From Chitinophagaceae bacterium (lineage in GTDB: Bacteria > Bacteroidota > Bacteroidia > Chitinophagales > Chitinophagaceae): a stretch of 64,000 bases of DNA. The stretch lies in NCBI GenBank assembly GCA_019638615.1, contig JAHBTL010000030.1, forward strand, positions 25,956 through 89,955, in the 5' to 3' direction. The notes beneath the pieces were generated by a model. The model was not told the DNA's origin and searched no databases. It saw nothing but the letters and a program-made list of their open reading frames with translations. Positions 37,121-46,078 of this stretch are shown here, piece by piece. A program made the position numbers and the translations under genes. The first letter of the stretch is position 1; each line of letters opens with the position of its first letter.

Positions 37121-37543
37121 ATGCAAACAAGAAGGAAGTTTTTAAAAGCAGGATGTATACACTGTGCAGCGATGCTGGGAGCCGGGATGCTTTTAGAAAG
37201 TTGCAGCAGCGGCATACACCTGTATAAAGCGCCATCCGCTTCTCCCCGGTTAATGGTGCCTCTGCAGGAATTTATGCCCGATAAAAATATGATCATAGTG
37301 CGAACGAAAGATCTCGAGAATGATATCCTGCTGGTGAAAAAAGGAGAGCATTACAATGCCTTATACCTGCAATGCACGCACGAAGGCGTTGGTTTAAGCG
37401 CTATGGCTACGAAGATTGTTTGCACTGCACATGGAAGTGTATTTGACCTGGATGGGAATGTAGTAAAAGAGCCCGCTTTAAAGCCGCTCCGCAAATTTGA
37501 AACAACCCTTATTGAAAACAACGTCCTTATCAATTTAACATAA
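37121..37543 (+). CDS. Rieske [2Fe-2S] lipoprotein
   Basis: A 140-residue protein with a Tat-type signal (TRRKFLK) ending in a lipobox (LLESC, Cys28). The Rieske ligands are intact: CTH (Cys85, His87) and CTAH (Cys101, His104). It is therefore a membrane-anchored periplasmic electron carrier, folded with its cluster before Tat export. It is much smaller than bc1-complex Rieske proteins and is not beside any cytochrome b gene. It is packed between the porin-like and imelysin genes, which suggests electron transfer in iron handling together with the di-haem protein two genes on. Confidence 0.88.
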   Translation: MQTRRKFLKAGCIHCAAMLGAGMLLESCSSGIHLYKAPSASPRLMVPLQEFMPDKNMIIVRTKDLENDILLVKKGEHYNALYLQCTHEGVGLSAMATKIVCTAHGSVFDLDGNVVKEPALKPLRKFETTLIENNVLINLT

Positions 37544-37555
37544 AAAAGAAATATC

Positions 37556-38632
37556 ATGACAAAAGCAACAAGCATAGCACTTGCACTTATTGCATCCGCA
37601 GGTATTATGATGTCATCATGCAAAAAGGATGATAACAATGAAAATACAGATACAACCGCGTTAAAATCGTTAATTCTGCAGAATGTAGCCAATAGGGTCT
37701 GTCTTGACAGCTACCAGGACCTGTGGTCGAAAACCAATGATTTACTATCTGCTGTAAATGATTTAACAGCATCAGCTACCGACGATAACCTCAATAAATG
37801 CCGGAATCTCTGGAGAAGCTCCCGCGAAACCTGGGAACGCTCTGAAGCATGGTTGTTTGGCCCGGTAGACGCGGATAAGATTGACCCGAGAATTGATACC
37901 TGGCCGGTTGATTTTAATGATCTTAATTTGGTTCTGGAAAGTTCGGATGTGCTGGATGAAGCATATATTGACGGGTTAGATGAAGAACATGATGCCTTGA
38001 AAGGATTTCATCCTATTGAATATTTATTATGGGGAGTTAATGGAGATAAAAAAGCGGCTGACCTGACAGACAGGGAAAAGGAATACCTTGTTGCATTGGC
38101 ACAAAACCTGGTCAAGCTTACCAATGAGGTAAAAACCAGTTGGTCTGGCGGATATGCAATTGCTTTGGAAACGGCCGGCAATAGCGGTAATACAGAATTC
38201 CCTTCAAAACGTGTGGCATTTGAAACAATAGTTGACGCAATGGAAGGTATATGTGATGAAGTGGCTAATGGCAAGATGAAAGACCCATTTGAGGCGCAGG
38301 ATCCAAAATTAGAAGAAAGCCCGTTTGCTCAAAACTCTATCACGGATTTTACAAATAATATCAAAGGGATCATGGATATGTACCAGGGCAAATTCAATGA
38401 AGATGGTGAAGGCCTGGAAGATCTGGTTCGCGTACACAATCTTTCACTGGATAATGATATAAAGACAAAGCATGGCACCGCGATCGCTGCATTGCAGGCA
38501 ATAACCGTTCCTTTCGGCGAAGCTATCCTTACCCAGCAAACACAGGTACAAACAGCAATGGACAAAATAAATGACCTGGCTGAAACACTTGCCGAAGAAT
38601 TGAAGCCTTTTGTGCAGCAATACGGTCAATGA
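37556..38632 (+). CDS. Imelysin-family (M75) lipoprotein
   Basis: A 358-residue lipoprotein (lipobox MMSSC near residue 22). It carries the imelysin signature GFHPIEYLLWG (His152 and Glu155 region) and an all-helical build with two related halves. Imelysin proteins such as IrpA and EfeO-like proteins bind iron or take part in its uptake; peptidase activity is doubtful in most. It follows the Rieske gene by 12 nt and precedes a DUF1111 di-haem gene, a pairing seen in many bacterial iron-regulated clusters. Confidence 0.88.
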   Translation: MTKATSIALALIASAGIMMSSCKKDDNNENTDTTALKSLILQNVANRVCLDSYQDLWSKTNDLLSAVNDLTASATDDNLNKCRNLWRSSRETWERSEAWLFGPVDADKIDPRIDTWPVDFNDLNLVLESSDVLDEAYIDGLDEEHDALKGFHPIEYLLWGVNGDKKAADLTDREKEYLVALAQNLVKLTNEVKTSWSGGYAIALETAGNSGNTEFPSKRVAFETIVDAMEGICDEVANGKMKDPFEAQDPKLEESPFAQNSITDFTNNIKGIMDMYQGKFNEDGEGLEDLVRVHNLSLDNDIKTKHGTAIAALQAITVPFGEAILTQQTQVQTAMDKINDLAETLAEELKPFVQQYGQ

Positions 38633-38680
38633 TTTCTGCTGTTGCTGATTTGAGTTTAATAATTTTCTTTTCTCTGGAGA

Positions 38681-40072
38681 ATGAAGATCCCTGGACCATA
38701 CAAAGTGCTTTTCATATTAGTGTTCATGATTAGTATGATGGTGTTTTCATGTAATAAGTTTGACGGGGAATACAATAACCCCGACGATGAATGGCGGAGC
38801 GGGGGCGCACAAACGGTTTTTGATCAAAGCAGCAAGGCGTTCGGACATATTTTTCCAACCGGCTTGTCCGAAACACTTGAGCGGGTGCACGAGATCGGAG
38901 ACGCGCAATTCAGCGCCACTTTTGTATCGTCACCCGCACCTGTCAATCCCGGGCTGGGGCCGATATTTAACAATGTCGGCTGCGCATCCTGTCATATAGG
39001 CGATGGAAGAGGTAAAGTGCCCCGGGCGGGGGAAACCTCAGTGCTCATGTTATTCCGGATCAGCATTCCAGGTCAGGGAGTGCATGGCGAGCCTAATCCT
39101 GTTCCCGGATTTGGAGACCAATTACAAAACCGTTCCAATATCGGCATAAAAAAAGAAGGGGATGTATTGATTTCGTACGATGAACAGAGTTTTTATTTTG
39201 ATGACGGAGAAACATACCAATTGCGTTTTCCAACATATACCATCACCAATACTTATACTGCTATGCCTCCGGACGTAATGCTATCGCCCCGCGTGGCGGC
39301 GCCTGTATTCGGGCTTGGCCTGCTCGAAGCAGTAAGCGATGCAGAAATAATGTCGAGGGCGGATGAAAACGATATAGACGGAGATGGTATAAGCGGAAGA
39401 GTGAATATTGTCTGGGATTTCGCAAATAATACTGCCTCGCTTGGAAGATTTGGCTGGAAGGCCAACCAGCCCAATCTTTTGCAGCAGGTAGCGGCAGCAT
39501 ACAACCAGGACATCGGTATAACCAATAAAATCTTTCCCGGGGAAAGCAGTTGGGGACAGCCGCAGGCAGACAACCGGCAGGATGACCCCGAAATTTCGGA
39601 CAGCCTTTTACACAGTGTGGAATTTTACGTTAAAACACTGGCTGTGCCGGGAAGAAGAAACCTTGACGATGCTACAGTGCAGCAAGGCAAACAATTATTT
39701 ACAGGTGCAGGCTGTACAAAATGCCACGTACCCGCTATGCGTACTGCCGTTCATGTGGCTTTTCCTGCCATAAGCAATCAATTGATTCACCCTTATACCG
39801 ATCTGCTTTTACATGACATGGGCGACAGTCTTGCCGATAACCGCCCCGATTTTCTGGCTACCGGACGGGAATGGCGAACTGCGCCGCTATGGGGAATTGG
39901 GTTAACACAAAAAGTAAACGGGCACAACAACTTTCTTCACGATGGCCGGGCACGCAGTTTAATGGAAGCCATTATGTGGCATGGCGGTGAGGCGGCATCC
40001 GCCAAAAACAACGTAAAAGCAATGAGCGTTGCAGAAAGAGCCGCACTGGTCAGGTTCCTTGAATCTTTATAA
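38681..40072 (+). CDS. DUF1111 di-haem oxidoreductase-like lipoprotein
   Basis: A 463-residue secreted protein of the DUF1111 (thiol oxidoreductase-like) family. The N-terminal signal ends in VFSC (lipobox). Two c-type haem sites are present: CASCH (about residues 101-105) and CTKCH (about 345-349). The C-terminal motif LWGIGLTQKVNGHNNFLHDGRA is characteristic, with its His-Asp-Gly segment. The family has a peroxidase-like di-haem core and commonly accompanies imelysin genes. Its likely role here is redox chemistry on iron at the cell surface, with the Rieske protein as electron partner. Reaction not established. Confidence 0.88.
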   Translation: MKIPGPYKVLFILVFMISMMVFSCNKFDGEYNNPDDEWRSGGAQTVFDQSSKAFGHIFPTGLSETLERVHEIGDAQFSATFVSSPAPVNPGLGPIFNNVGCASCHIGDGRGKVPRAGETSVLMLFRISIPGQGVHGEPNPVPGFGDQLQNRSNIGIKKEGDVLISYDEQSFYFDDGETYQLRFPTYTITNTYTAMPPDVMLSPRVAAPVFGLGLLEAVSDAEIMSRADENDIDGDGISGRVNIVWDFANNTASLGRFGWKANQPNLLQQVAAAYNQDIGITNKIFPGESSWGQPQADNRQDDPEISDSLLHSVEFYVKTLAVPGRRNLDDATVQQGKQLFTGAGCTKCHVPAMRTAVHVAFPAISNQLIHPYTDLLLHDMGDSLADNRPDFLATGREWRTAPLWGIGLTQKVNGHNNFLHDGRARSLMEAIMWHGGEAASAKNNVKAMSVAERAALVRFLESL

Positions 40073-40084
40073 TTTATACGCAAA

Positions 40085-40112
40085 ATAAAACCGGGGTAAA
40101 ACAAGGTTTTAT
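40085..40112 (+). terminator. Possible weak terminator after the imelysin operon
   Basis: ATAAAACC and GGTTTTAT form an 8-bp stem around a 12-nt loop just after the DUF1111 stop codon. There is no clean T tract afterwards, so function is uncertain. Confidence 0.35.
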
Positions 40113-40285
40113 CGCTCGGGAATATCCGCTTTTCATTTTTTAAGCAAACAGGCACCGGTGAAAGATCGTTGCTGTTTTTTTACAAGAAGGGCTATTTTTC
40201 AAGCAAATGGTCCATTATGCACATTTAAAGGTGCAGTTTAGTGACATTTTTGCACTTTCGGATGTGCATTTTATTGGGAAACATA

Positions 40286-41383
40286 TTATTTATACATCAT
40301 CGACCGGCGTTCCGTGCTGCCGGCCACCAGGTATTTTTTAAGAAAAAGAAGTTGTTCCTTACACCTTTGTTCCAAGGCACCCAATCTTTTTTTCAAACCT
40401 TCCGTATCGTATTGAAAATTTTCAACCAATACGCCGATACCTTCTATTTTTTTCCTGGCAGACCTGATATATGCTTCCGCAGGATCAAGCATGGACGCGA
40501 TCTCATGATCGGTTTTATAAGGCATAAAACCATTGTTCCTGAAATGGATGGATTCATTCAACACATCTGCAGCATGGTTCAGATCATCTACGGCTCCATT
40601 GTAAAGCTGCATATCGTTTTCACCGGCTATGATCGCAATGTGCATCCGGTTATACGCCTGCCAAAGCCTGAACATTTCCTTATTTTTTCCCATCTGTTTC
40701 ATACGGCGCTCGATGGAGAGGAACTGCTGCAAACTGTCGGCAGCCAGAAAAACTTTGATAGAATCGCGGAAGTTAAAAACGGGCGCAGTTTTACTCCTGA
40801 CAGTGTTATAACCTTGCGGAGCATCCAGTAACTGCCATATAGGATCAAAGGGAATATGCGTTTGAGCGAATGATAAAGGATCAGCTAAAAAGTACCGGTA
40901 GCCGTTCTGTGAGCCGGCATCCCAGGTAGGGTCGCACAAATACCATTCATCGTCCAGTTGTACCGCACTCCAGGCATGGGCTGCGTCTCTGCTGCCGCTG
41001 CCCGGGGCAAAACCGTGCACCACATACGATGGTATATCCATGCGGCTGGCAATATCAGTGAACAGGGATGCGAAATTTTCGCACACTCCCCTGCGCCTTC
41101 TTAATGTAGCGTTCACTTTTGTTTCGTGGTCAACGCCCAAATTGAAATGATAGGAGCTGTCTTTATCATATTTTATGTTGGAAATGATCCAGGTATACGC
41201 CGTTTTCAATTGTTCATTTTTTGACCGGTAGTTATTTTGAAGATAACGGGCAAATGCGGAGGTGGTGGAAGTAACTGAATCGGGAATGTAGGTGCTGCTT
41301 ACAGCTATACTATGATGCCAGCCCTGGGCAAACACTTCTGCACAGGCAGGCAATAAGCAACACAGCACCAGCAAACCTTTCAT
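40286..41383 (-). CDS. Transglutaminase-like secreted protein
   Basis: A 365-residue protein with a signal peptide (cleavage near VFAQ, residue ~20). The papain-like transglutaminase core spans residues ~70-200, with the catalytic triad in RRGVCENF (Cys), AAHAWSAV (His) and YLCDPTWD (Asp). The remaining C-terminal half is helical and of unknown role. Bacterial members are usually periplasmic peptidases or cross-linking enzymes rather than true transglutaminases. It stands alone, convergent with the imelysin operon. Substrate unknown. Confidence 0.85.
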   Translation of the reverse strand: MKGLLVLCCLLPACAEVFAQGWHHSIAVSSTYIPDSVTSTTSAFARYLQNNYRSKNEQLKTAYTWIISNIKYDKDSSYHFNLGVDHETKVNATLRRRRGVCENFASLFTDIASRMDIPSYVVHGFAPGSGSRDAAHAWSAVQLDDEWYLCDPTWDAGSQNGYRYFLADPLSFAQTHIPFDPIWQLLDAPQGYNTVRSKTAPVFNFRDSIKVFLAADSLQQFLSIERRMKQMGKNKEMFRLWQAYNRMHIAIIAGENDMQLYNGAVDDLNHAADVLNESIHFRNNGFMPYKTDHEIASMLDPAEAYIRSARKKIEGIGVLVENFQYDTEGLKKRLGALEQRCKEQLLFLKKYLVAGSTERRSMMYK

Positions 41384-41531
41384 TGTATAAAATTATAAAA
41401 AATAAGAAGGATTCGTAGCAGACAAGAACAATTATCGTACGAGGCGGGGACGCCTCGCAAAGTGGGAATTCGCAAAATGACAGGTCATGCCGGGCCCGAC
41501 CATTTTTGCGTTGGTTCAACATAAACATTAT

Positions 41532-41583
41532 GGCGGCGAAGCAATCCCCGTACATATAAAAGCTATTCCGTTGGGACTGCTTC
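41532..41583. repeat. Dispersed palindromic repeat fragment, copy 1
   Basis: GGCGGCGAAGCAATCC followed by CGTACATATAAAAGC and GTTGGGACTGCTTC. It matches 41752-41804 with only a few substitutions. The GCGAAGCAATC / GACTGCTTC ends are the arms of an imperfect palindrome common in Bacteroidota intergenic regions. Confidence 0.75.
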
Positions 41584-41703
41584 TCCCGCGTTAACATAAC
41601 TTTAATTTAATATAACCCTATAGCGGTATCGCAGTGACGATCAAGAGGTTTATTTTTAATGACATCACTCAAAAAAAGATTGGGTTTTACTCAACCACTT
41701 GCA

Positions 41704-41844
41704 CGTCATTGCGAGTCCGCCGAATCAAAATTAAATCATCCATTGCTTTCACGGCGGCGAAGCAATCCTCGTACATATAAAAGCCATTTCGTTGGGACTG
41801 CTTCAGCCCCCCGAACATCGGGGCGGTCGGTCTGCCAATGACAT
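41704..41844. repeat. Dispersed palindromic repeat element, copy 2
   Basis: A fuller copy of the same element. It opens with CGTCATTGCGAG and closes with CCAATGACAT, which are roughly inverse; inside is the 53-bp core shared with copy 1. It resembles non-coding miniature elements that carry no transposase. No target duplication could be identified. Confidence 0.65.
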
Positions 41845-41941
41845 ATCATCCAGTTTGCTATTTATCAATTGGTTATGAACTTCAATTTGTTGTTCCACAA
41901 ACTCGGTTTTCCTTTCAACTACAATCCCTCCGCTTTTTTCT

Positions 41942-41967
41942 GTTACTTTTTTGCGGAAAAAAGTAAC
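41942..41967. repeat. Perfect hairpin with GTTACTTTTTT arms
   Basis: GTTACTTTTTT and AAAAAAGTAAC are exact inverse copies separated by GCGG. Similar hairpins recur between genes in Bacteroidota genomes. It is not placed directly after any gene, so a terminator role is doubtful. Confidence 0.6.
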
Positions 41968-42312
41968 CAAAAAGCCGCCGGGAAATTATTACCGCAATTT
42001 CCCGGAACGCTCTGATGAAGCTTTAGTACTACTGTGAATTCAGCAACAGAGCCCTGATACGTTTGCTGATAACTTAGCCGACTTAGGATACTTACAAATC
42101 AGAAAACTGTGACAAACAAATGCAACTTGTCACGGCGCAATGATGGAGGCGCCGCCTAATTAGTAACTCGCAGTGACACGGTTTCCGTCATCTCGACCAA
42201 GCCAACACGAACACTTAATTAAAATGACGCCAAATAGTATTGGCTTTACAACCAGCATTAAGGCAAAGAAAAGTTGTTAACTTAGTGATATTTCAAACCA
42301 TTTGATCATTGT

Positions 42313-43929
42313 ATGTTAAACCTGCAAACAGCTTTCTGCTTCTTAAAAAGAAAAGCAATATTCATTGCCTGCATTTTTATTTTACTGTCCTGCAATCATT
42401 CAGCTACAACGCACTCCTCTCTTCCACGCATCGCAATAGCAGGACTGGGCATTGAATCCAGCACCTTTTCTCCTGCGCTTACCAACGAGGAAGCCTTTCA
42501 TCCCAAATACGGAGCGCAGGTATTTACATCCTATCCTTTTCTTGCTGTTAATTCGCCGTTACGGCAACGCGCCCTGTGGATACCCACCCTCTCGGGCAAG
42601 TCGTTACCCGGTGGTGCCGTTACCCGCGAGGCCTATGAATCGCTTGTAAACAAGATACTGGATTCCCTTAAAAAAAATGCACCTTACGACGGGTTGTTCC
42701 TTGATATACATGGCGCCATGAGCGTAGTGGGGCTGGATGATCCTGAAGGCGATTTTATTACACGCATAAGAAAAGTGATCGGCACCAAAACGATCATCTC
42801 AACTTCTATGGACCTGCACGGGAATGTATCGGAGCGGTTGGCAGCCCATACCGACCTTATCACCTGCTATCGCATGGCACCTCACGAAGATGCCATGGAA
42901 ACCAAAGAACGTTCCGTTCGTCAATTGGTTGAACGCATTGAAAGTGGCAAAGGCAAACCAACCTATAAAGCCTGGATACCTGTCCCCATTTTATTGCCTG
43001 GTGAAAAAACCAGCACCAGGATTGAGCCTGCCCAAACTTTATACAAAGCGGTTGCCCCGGCGGCTTCGCAACCGGGAGTGGTTGATGCGGCTATATGGGT
43101 AGGATATGCATGGGCAGACGAACCACGCAATCATGCCGTAGTGATGGTAACGGGAGATGAGAAGATAACCGTAAAAAATACTGCAGAACAACTGGCCCGG
43201 AATTTCTGGAATGCCCGTTCTGGCTTTTCGTTTGTAGCCCCTACAGGTACATTAAAAGAATGTCTTGATAAGGCCCTGGCAAGCGACAAACACCCCTTTT
43301 TTATTAGTGATTCAGGAGACAATCCAACGGCAGGCGGCGCAGGTGATGTAACATGGACACTCCGTGAAATTCTGGCGCGCAGTGAATTCAAACGGTCTAA
43401 CAGCCCCTCCCTGGTCTATGCTTCTATACCCGGCCCGGAGTTAGTAGAACAAGCTGTTAAAGCAGGAATAGGCGGAAAAGTAGATGGTTTTGCAGGGGCC
43501 GCAGTAGATGCCCGCTATGCGCCGCCCATAAGATTAGCCGGCACTGTTACGGCTATTGAGCATGGAGATAAAAATGCGGAAACGGAAGTGGTCATTAAAA
43601 TGGGGAGCGTATCGGTAATTGTTACTAAAAAACGCAAGCCCTACCACAAAGAAGCAGATTTTACAAGATTAAAGCTGGAGCCGCGCAAAACAGATATTGT
43701 AGTGGTAAAGATCGGCTACCTGGAACCGGAATTATACAATATGCGTGCAGACTGGTTATTGGCTCTTACCCCCGGCGGCGTGGACCAGGATCTGGAAAGG
43801 TTGCCTTATAAAAGAATTAAACGACCTATATTCCCGCTTGATAAAGAGATGCCGGACCCGGATCTGTCGGCACGGTTTATATCTCCCTCGGACTCACTGA
43901 ATAATGGAGCTGACCCAAAAGGGCATTGA
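42313..43929 (+). CDS. M81-family (MlrC-like) metallopeptidase, exported
   Basis: A 538-residue protein of the M81/MlrC family, whose best-known member helps degrade microcystin. The metal and active-site motifs GLFLDIHGAM, MDLHGN, APHEDAMET and DSGDNPTAGGAGD are present in the normal order. Unusually, it carries an N-terminal hydrophobic segment ending in a lipobox (ILLSC, about residue 26), indicating export as a lipoprotein rather than a cytoplasmic enzyme. It stands alone after the repeat-rich gap. The real substrate is unknown. Confidence 0.88.
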   Translation: MLNLQTAFCFLKRKAIFIACIFILLSCNHSATTHSSLPRIAIAGLGIESSTFSPALTNEEAFHPKYGAQVFTSYPFLAVNSPLRQRALWIPTLSGKSLPGGAVTREAYESLVNKILDSLKKNAPYDGLFLDIHGAMSVVGLDDPEGDFITRIRKVIGTKTIISTSMDLHGNVSERLAAHTDLITCYRMAPHEDAMETKERSVRQLVERIESGKGKPTYKAWIPVPILLPGEKTSTRIEPAQTLYKAVAPAASQPGVVDAAIWVGYAWADEPRNHAVVMVTGDEKITVKNTAEQLARNFWNARSGFSFVAPTGTLKECLDKALASDKHPFFISDSGDNPTAGGAGDVTWTLREILARSEFKRSNSPSLVYASIPGPELVEQAVKAGIGGKVDGFAGAAVDARYAPPIRLAGTVTAIEHGDKNAETEVVIKMGSVSVIVTKKRKPYHKEADFTRLKLEPRKTDIVVVKIGYLEPELYNMRADWLLALTPGGVDQDLERLPYKRIKRPIFPLDKEMPDPDLSARFISPSDSLNNGADPKGH

Positions 43930-43934
43930 ACGAT

Positions 43935-43950
43935 AAAAATGTACATTTTT
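43935..43950 (+). terminator. Possible terminator palindrome after the M81 gene
   Basis: AAAAATGTACATTTTT is a perfect 16-bp palindrome starting 5 nt after the stop codon. It ends in five T residues but has a weak A/T stem; low certainty. Confidence 0.3.
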
Positions 43951-44089
43951 CAGATTGCTTCACATTATTCGCAGTGGCGGTTTTTTGATCAGCTCCTCAC
44001 TGTGCACACTTTGTAATATTAATTCAACCTGTTTCAATATAATAATTTCGTTATATTGTGCGTTACGAGTACTTACTCCGTTATTAAAC

Positions 44090-45121
44090 ATGGGAAATAA
44101 TCCGTTAAAGCTGATCCCAGACAGTGCTGGTCCGGATATGCTCAGCTTTTTTGAAATGACGCCCGACCTTGTTTGTATTGCAGACAAAGATGGGTATTTC
44201 CGGGATGTAAATCCTGCCGTTATAGAAAAGCTCGGCTATACAAAAGAAGAATTGTTTGCCCACCCCATTTCCACACTGATACATCCCAACGACAAAGAGC
44301 TTACCAAACATAAAAGAGCCCTGCTTTTAAAAGGCAAAATACTGGTGAACTTCCGCAACCGGTACCTCACCAAAAGTGGAAACATTATCTGGCTGGAATG
44401 GACATCTATTTACATACCCGACAAGGAAGTTGTATTTGCTATTGCCAAAGATATTACACAGCGGAAAAAAGCTGAAGTGGAAGTGGAGGAAAAATATGAG
44501 CGATATAAGAACCTGACCACTCATTTTAAAAATGTGCTGGAAACAGACAGGAAATATATAGCGGCAGAGTTACATGAGGAGCTTGCACAGATGGTTTCGG
44601 TAATAAAGCTTGACATTGACTGGATAATGGAAAACGAAGCGGAACTTAACGATACCTCACGGGAACGGTTTAAACATGCTGCTGCAGTTTGTAACCTGCT
44701 TGTGCATGCTATAAGACGGATATCATTTTCAATGAGCCCCCATATGATCGAAGATCTGGGACTAACTGCAACACTTGAACGCTATTGCAAAGAGTTTGCA
44801 TTGCTTCACGACATTTCCTGTATGGTAGAGAGCCGGTACGAAGAAGCAGCCTTGCCTGCTTACATCAAACTGGACATTTTTCGTATCTGCCAAGACACAT
44901 TAATATATGCTGCGGTGCAGCAAAGAGTAAACAACATAGTAGTACAGTTGCAGCATACCAGGCATTCTCTCCATATTACAATACAATTTGAGTGCCTGTA
45001 TACAGATGCCGGCCATGATAAACTTGATCAAATCAGGCAAAAAACGGCTGCTTTAAATGGTCAGGCAATTGTCGAAAATTCGGAATCAGAAATGCTTATC
45101 CAGGTGACACTACCTGTATAG
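44090..45121 (+). CDS. PAS/HisKA_3 sensor protein with degenerate ATPase domain
   Basis: A 343-residue cytoplasmic protein. A PAS domain (residues ~17-125) begins with MTPDLVCIADKDGYF and ends at DITQRKKAE. A coiled linker leads to a HisKA_3-type dimerisation helix, AAELHEELAQMVSVIKLDID, with the phospho-acceptor His162. The region that should be the HATPase (~255-343) keeps the outline but lacks the expected N-box Asn (QDTLIYAAVQQR at ~268-279), the DxGxGF box and the GxGL box. It may be a pseudokinase or phosphotransfer/phosphatase partner. I chose the Met at 44090, directly before the PAS domain; an upstream TTG (43955) would add 45 unlikely residues. No response-regulator gene is adjacent. 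Confidence 0.8.
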   Translation: MGNNPLKLIPDSAGPDMLSFFEMTPDLVCIADKDGYFRDVNPAVIEKLGYTKEELFAHPISTLIHPNDKELTKHKRALLLKGKILVNFRNRYLTKSGNIIWLEWTSIYIPDKEVVFAIAKDITQRKKAEVEVEEKYERYKNLTTHFKNVLETDRKYIAAELHEELAQMVSVIKLDIDWIMENEAELNDTSRERFKHAAAVCNLLVHAIRRISFSMSPHMIEDLGLTATLERYCKEFALLHDISCMVESRYEEAALPAYIKLDIFRICQDTLIYAAVQQRVNNIVVQLQHTRHSLHITIQFECLYTDAGHDKLDQIRQKTAALNGQAIVENSESEMLIQVTLPV

Positions 45122-45184
45122 CCCTGCTGTACGAAGCCTTTGAGCTTATGTCCTCCTGAGGTTTCATGCTCCCGTAAAATAAAA

Positions 45185-46042
45185 TTACTGCTGAAACAAA
45201 TGATTGGGATAATTCAAAGGGTCCTGGTTGAGAATATCGCACAACGCCCGGTAAAGTTCGGGGTAATGCAATTGCAACCGGTCAGGGCTCTTGAAATATA
45301 TCTCGATACTCTCTGCCCAAAATTCCTGGAAGTCTCTGATAGCATATTCAGAATAGAGCCCTATCGTCAGGATTTTTTCTACATGATAAATTTTATCGCC
45401 TATAGAATTAAACTTCCTGAATGAATCCTTAAAGTCTTTGTCAATGCTCAGCTCCGTTTCAAAATTTTGATAATATAGTGCATGAGCCATTTCATGCAAT
45501 CCGACATTCTGCAGGTCGTATTTGTTTTTATACCCTTCCAGGAATTGTTTCCAGGCGATATTAATGGTATTACCGGTTACATTGCCAATCAGGATACGGA
45601 AAGGTTCCAGCCCCACAAATGCCTCCGGGAATATTTGAATAATATTAAAATGAGACAGGAGGAATTTTTTTAATCCGAAAGTTAATTGCACAGCCGATGC
45701 GCTGATGAGAATGGGCATTTCGCGGTAGCCCTTTTTATCGTGAATGATGAAAATTTTGGTATCGATAAACTTTTTAAGCCTGCTGATAAATCTTTCCCTG
45801 TCAATATCAAGCAATTTATTGTAGTAAGGGAAATGTTTGGTTAGCACGGTATGTAACACTTCTTCCGAAAACACAAGATCATTTCCATTGTAAACAAGAG
45901 GACAGGTAATGTGCGCTTCATCTGGAGCTTTTTTATCATGACCGGTATAATCTGTAGAATCTACCAGTGTTTGCCTGCGCTGCCGGGTAAGATGCCAGAT
46001 TAATACAATAACTAATATGATTACAATTATCCAGAGTATCAT
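45185..46042 (-). CDS. MtfA-like zinc peptidase (M90 type), membrane-anchored
   Basis: A 285-residue protein with an N-terminal membrane helix (residues 1-17). The zinc motif HEMAH (His183, Glu184, His187) is followed about 60 residues later by a downstream Glu in FWAESIEIYF, as in MtfA. E. coli MtfA is a soluble peptidase that regulates glucose uptake through Mlc; the anchored Bacteroidota form has no known target. It lies 36 nt downstream of the DUF2130 gene and may be cotranscribed with it. Confidence 0.85.
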   Translation of the reverse strand: MILWIIVIILVIVLIWHLTRQRRQTLVDSTDYTGHDKKAPDEAHITCPLVYNGNDLVFSEEVLHTVLTKHFPYYNKLLDIDRERFISRLKKFIDTKIFIIHDKKGYREMPILISASAVQLTFGLKKFLLSHFNIIQIFPEAFVGLEPFRILIGNVTGNTINIAWKQFLEGYKNKYDLQNVGLHEMAHALYYQNFETELSIDKDFKDSFRKFNSIGDKIYHVEKILTIGLYSEYAIRDFQEFWAESIEIYFKSPDRLQLHYPELYRALCDILNQDPLNYPNHLFQQ

Positions 46043-46078
46043 TATAAGAATAAGTCCTTTCGGATGGTGTATAACGTA

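Larger units (their letters stand above)
41384..42312. other. Repeat-rich intergenic region
   Basis: This 929-bp gap has no credible gene. It contains two related palindromic-repeat fragments (41532-41583 and 41704-41844), a hairpin with 11-bp arms (41942-41967), an AT-balanced palindromic stretch CCGGGAAATT/AATTTCCCGG near 41978-41998, and near 42118-42172 further scraps resembling the first element. It looks like an accumulation site for dispersed repeats. Confidence 0.6.

Noticed and set aside
41659-41841. A 60-codon plus-strand frame in the repeat-rich gap
   Set aside because: It is made almost wholly of the dispersed palindromic element and has no protein-like features.
43955-44089. A longer N-terminus for the PAS protein from a TTG codon
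   Set aside because: The added 45 residues resemble no domain or signal and the Met at 44090 directly precedes the PAS domain.
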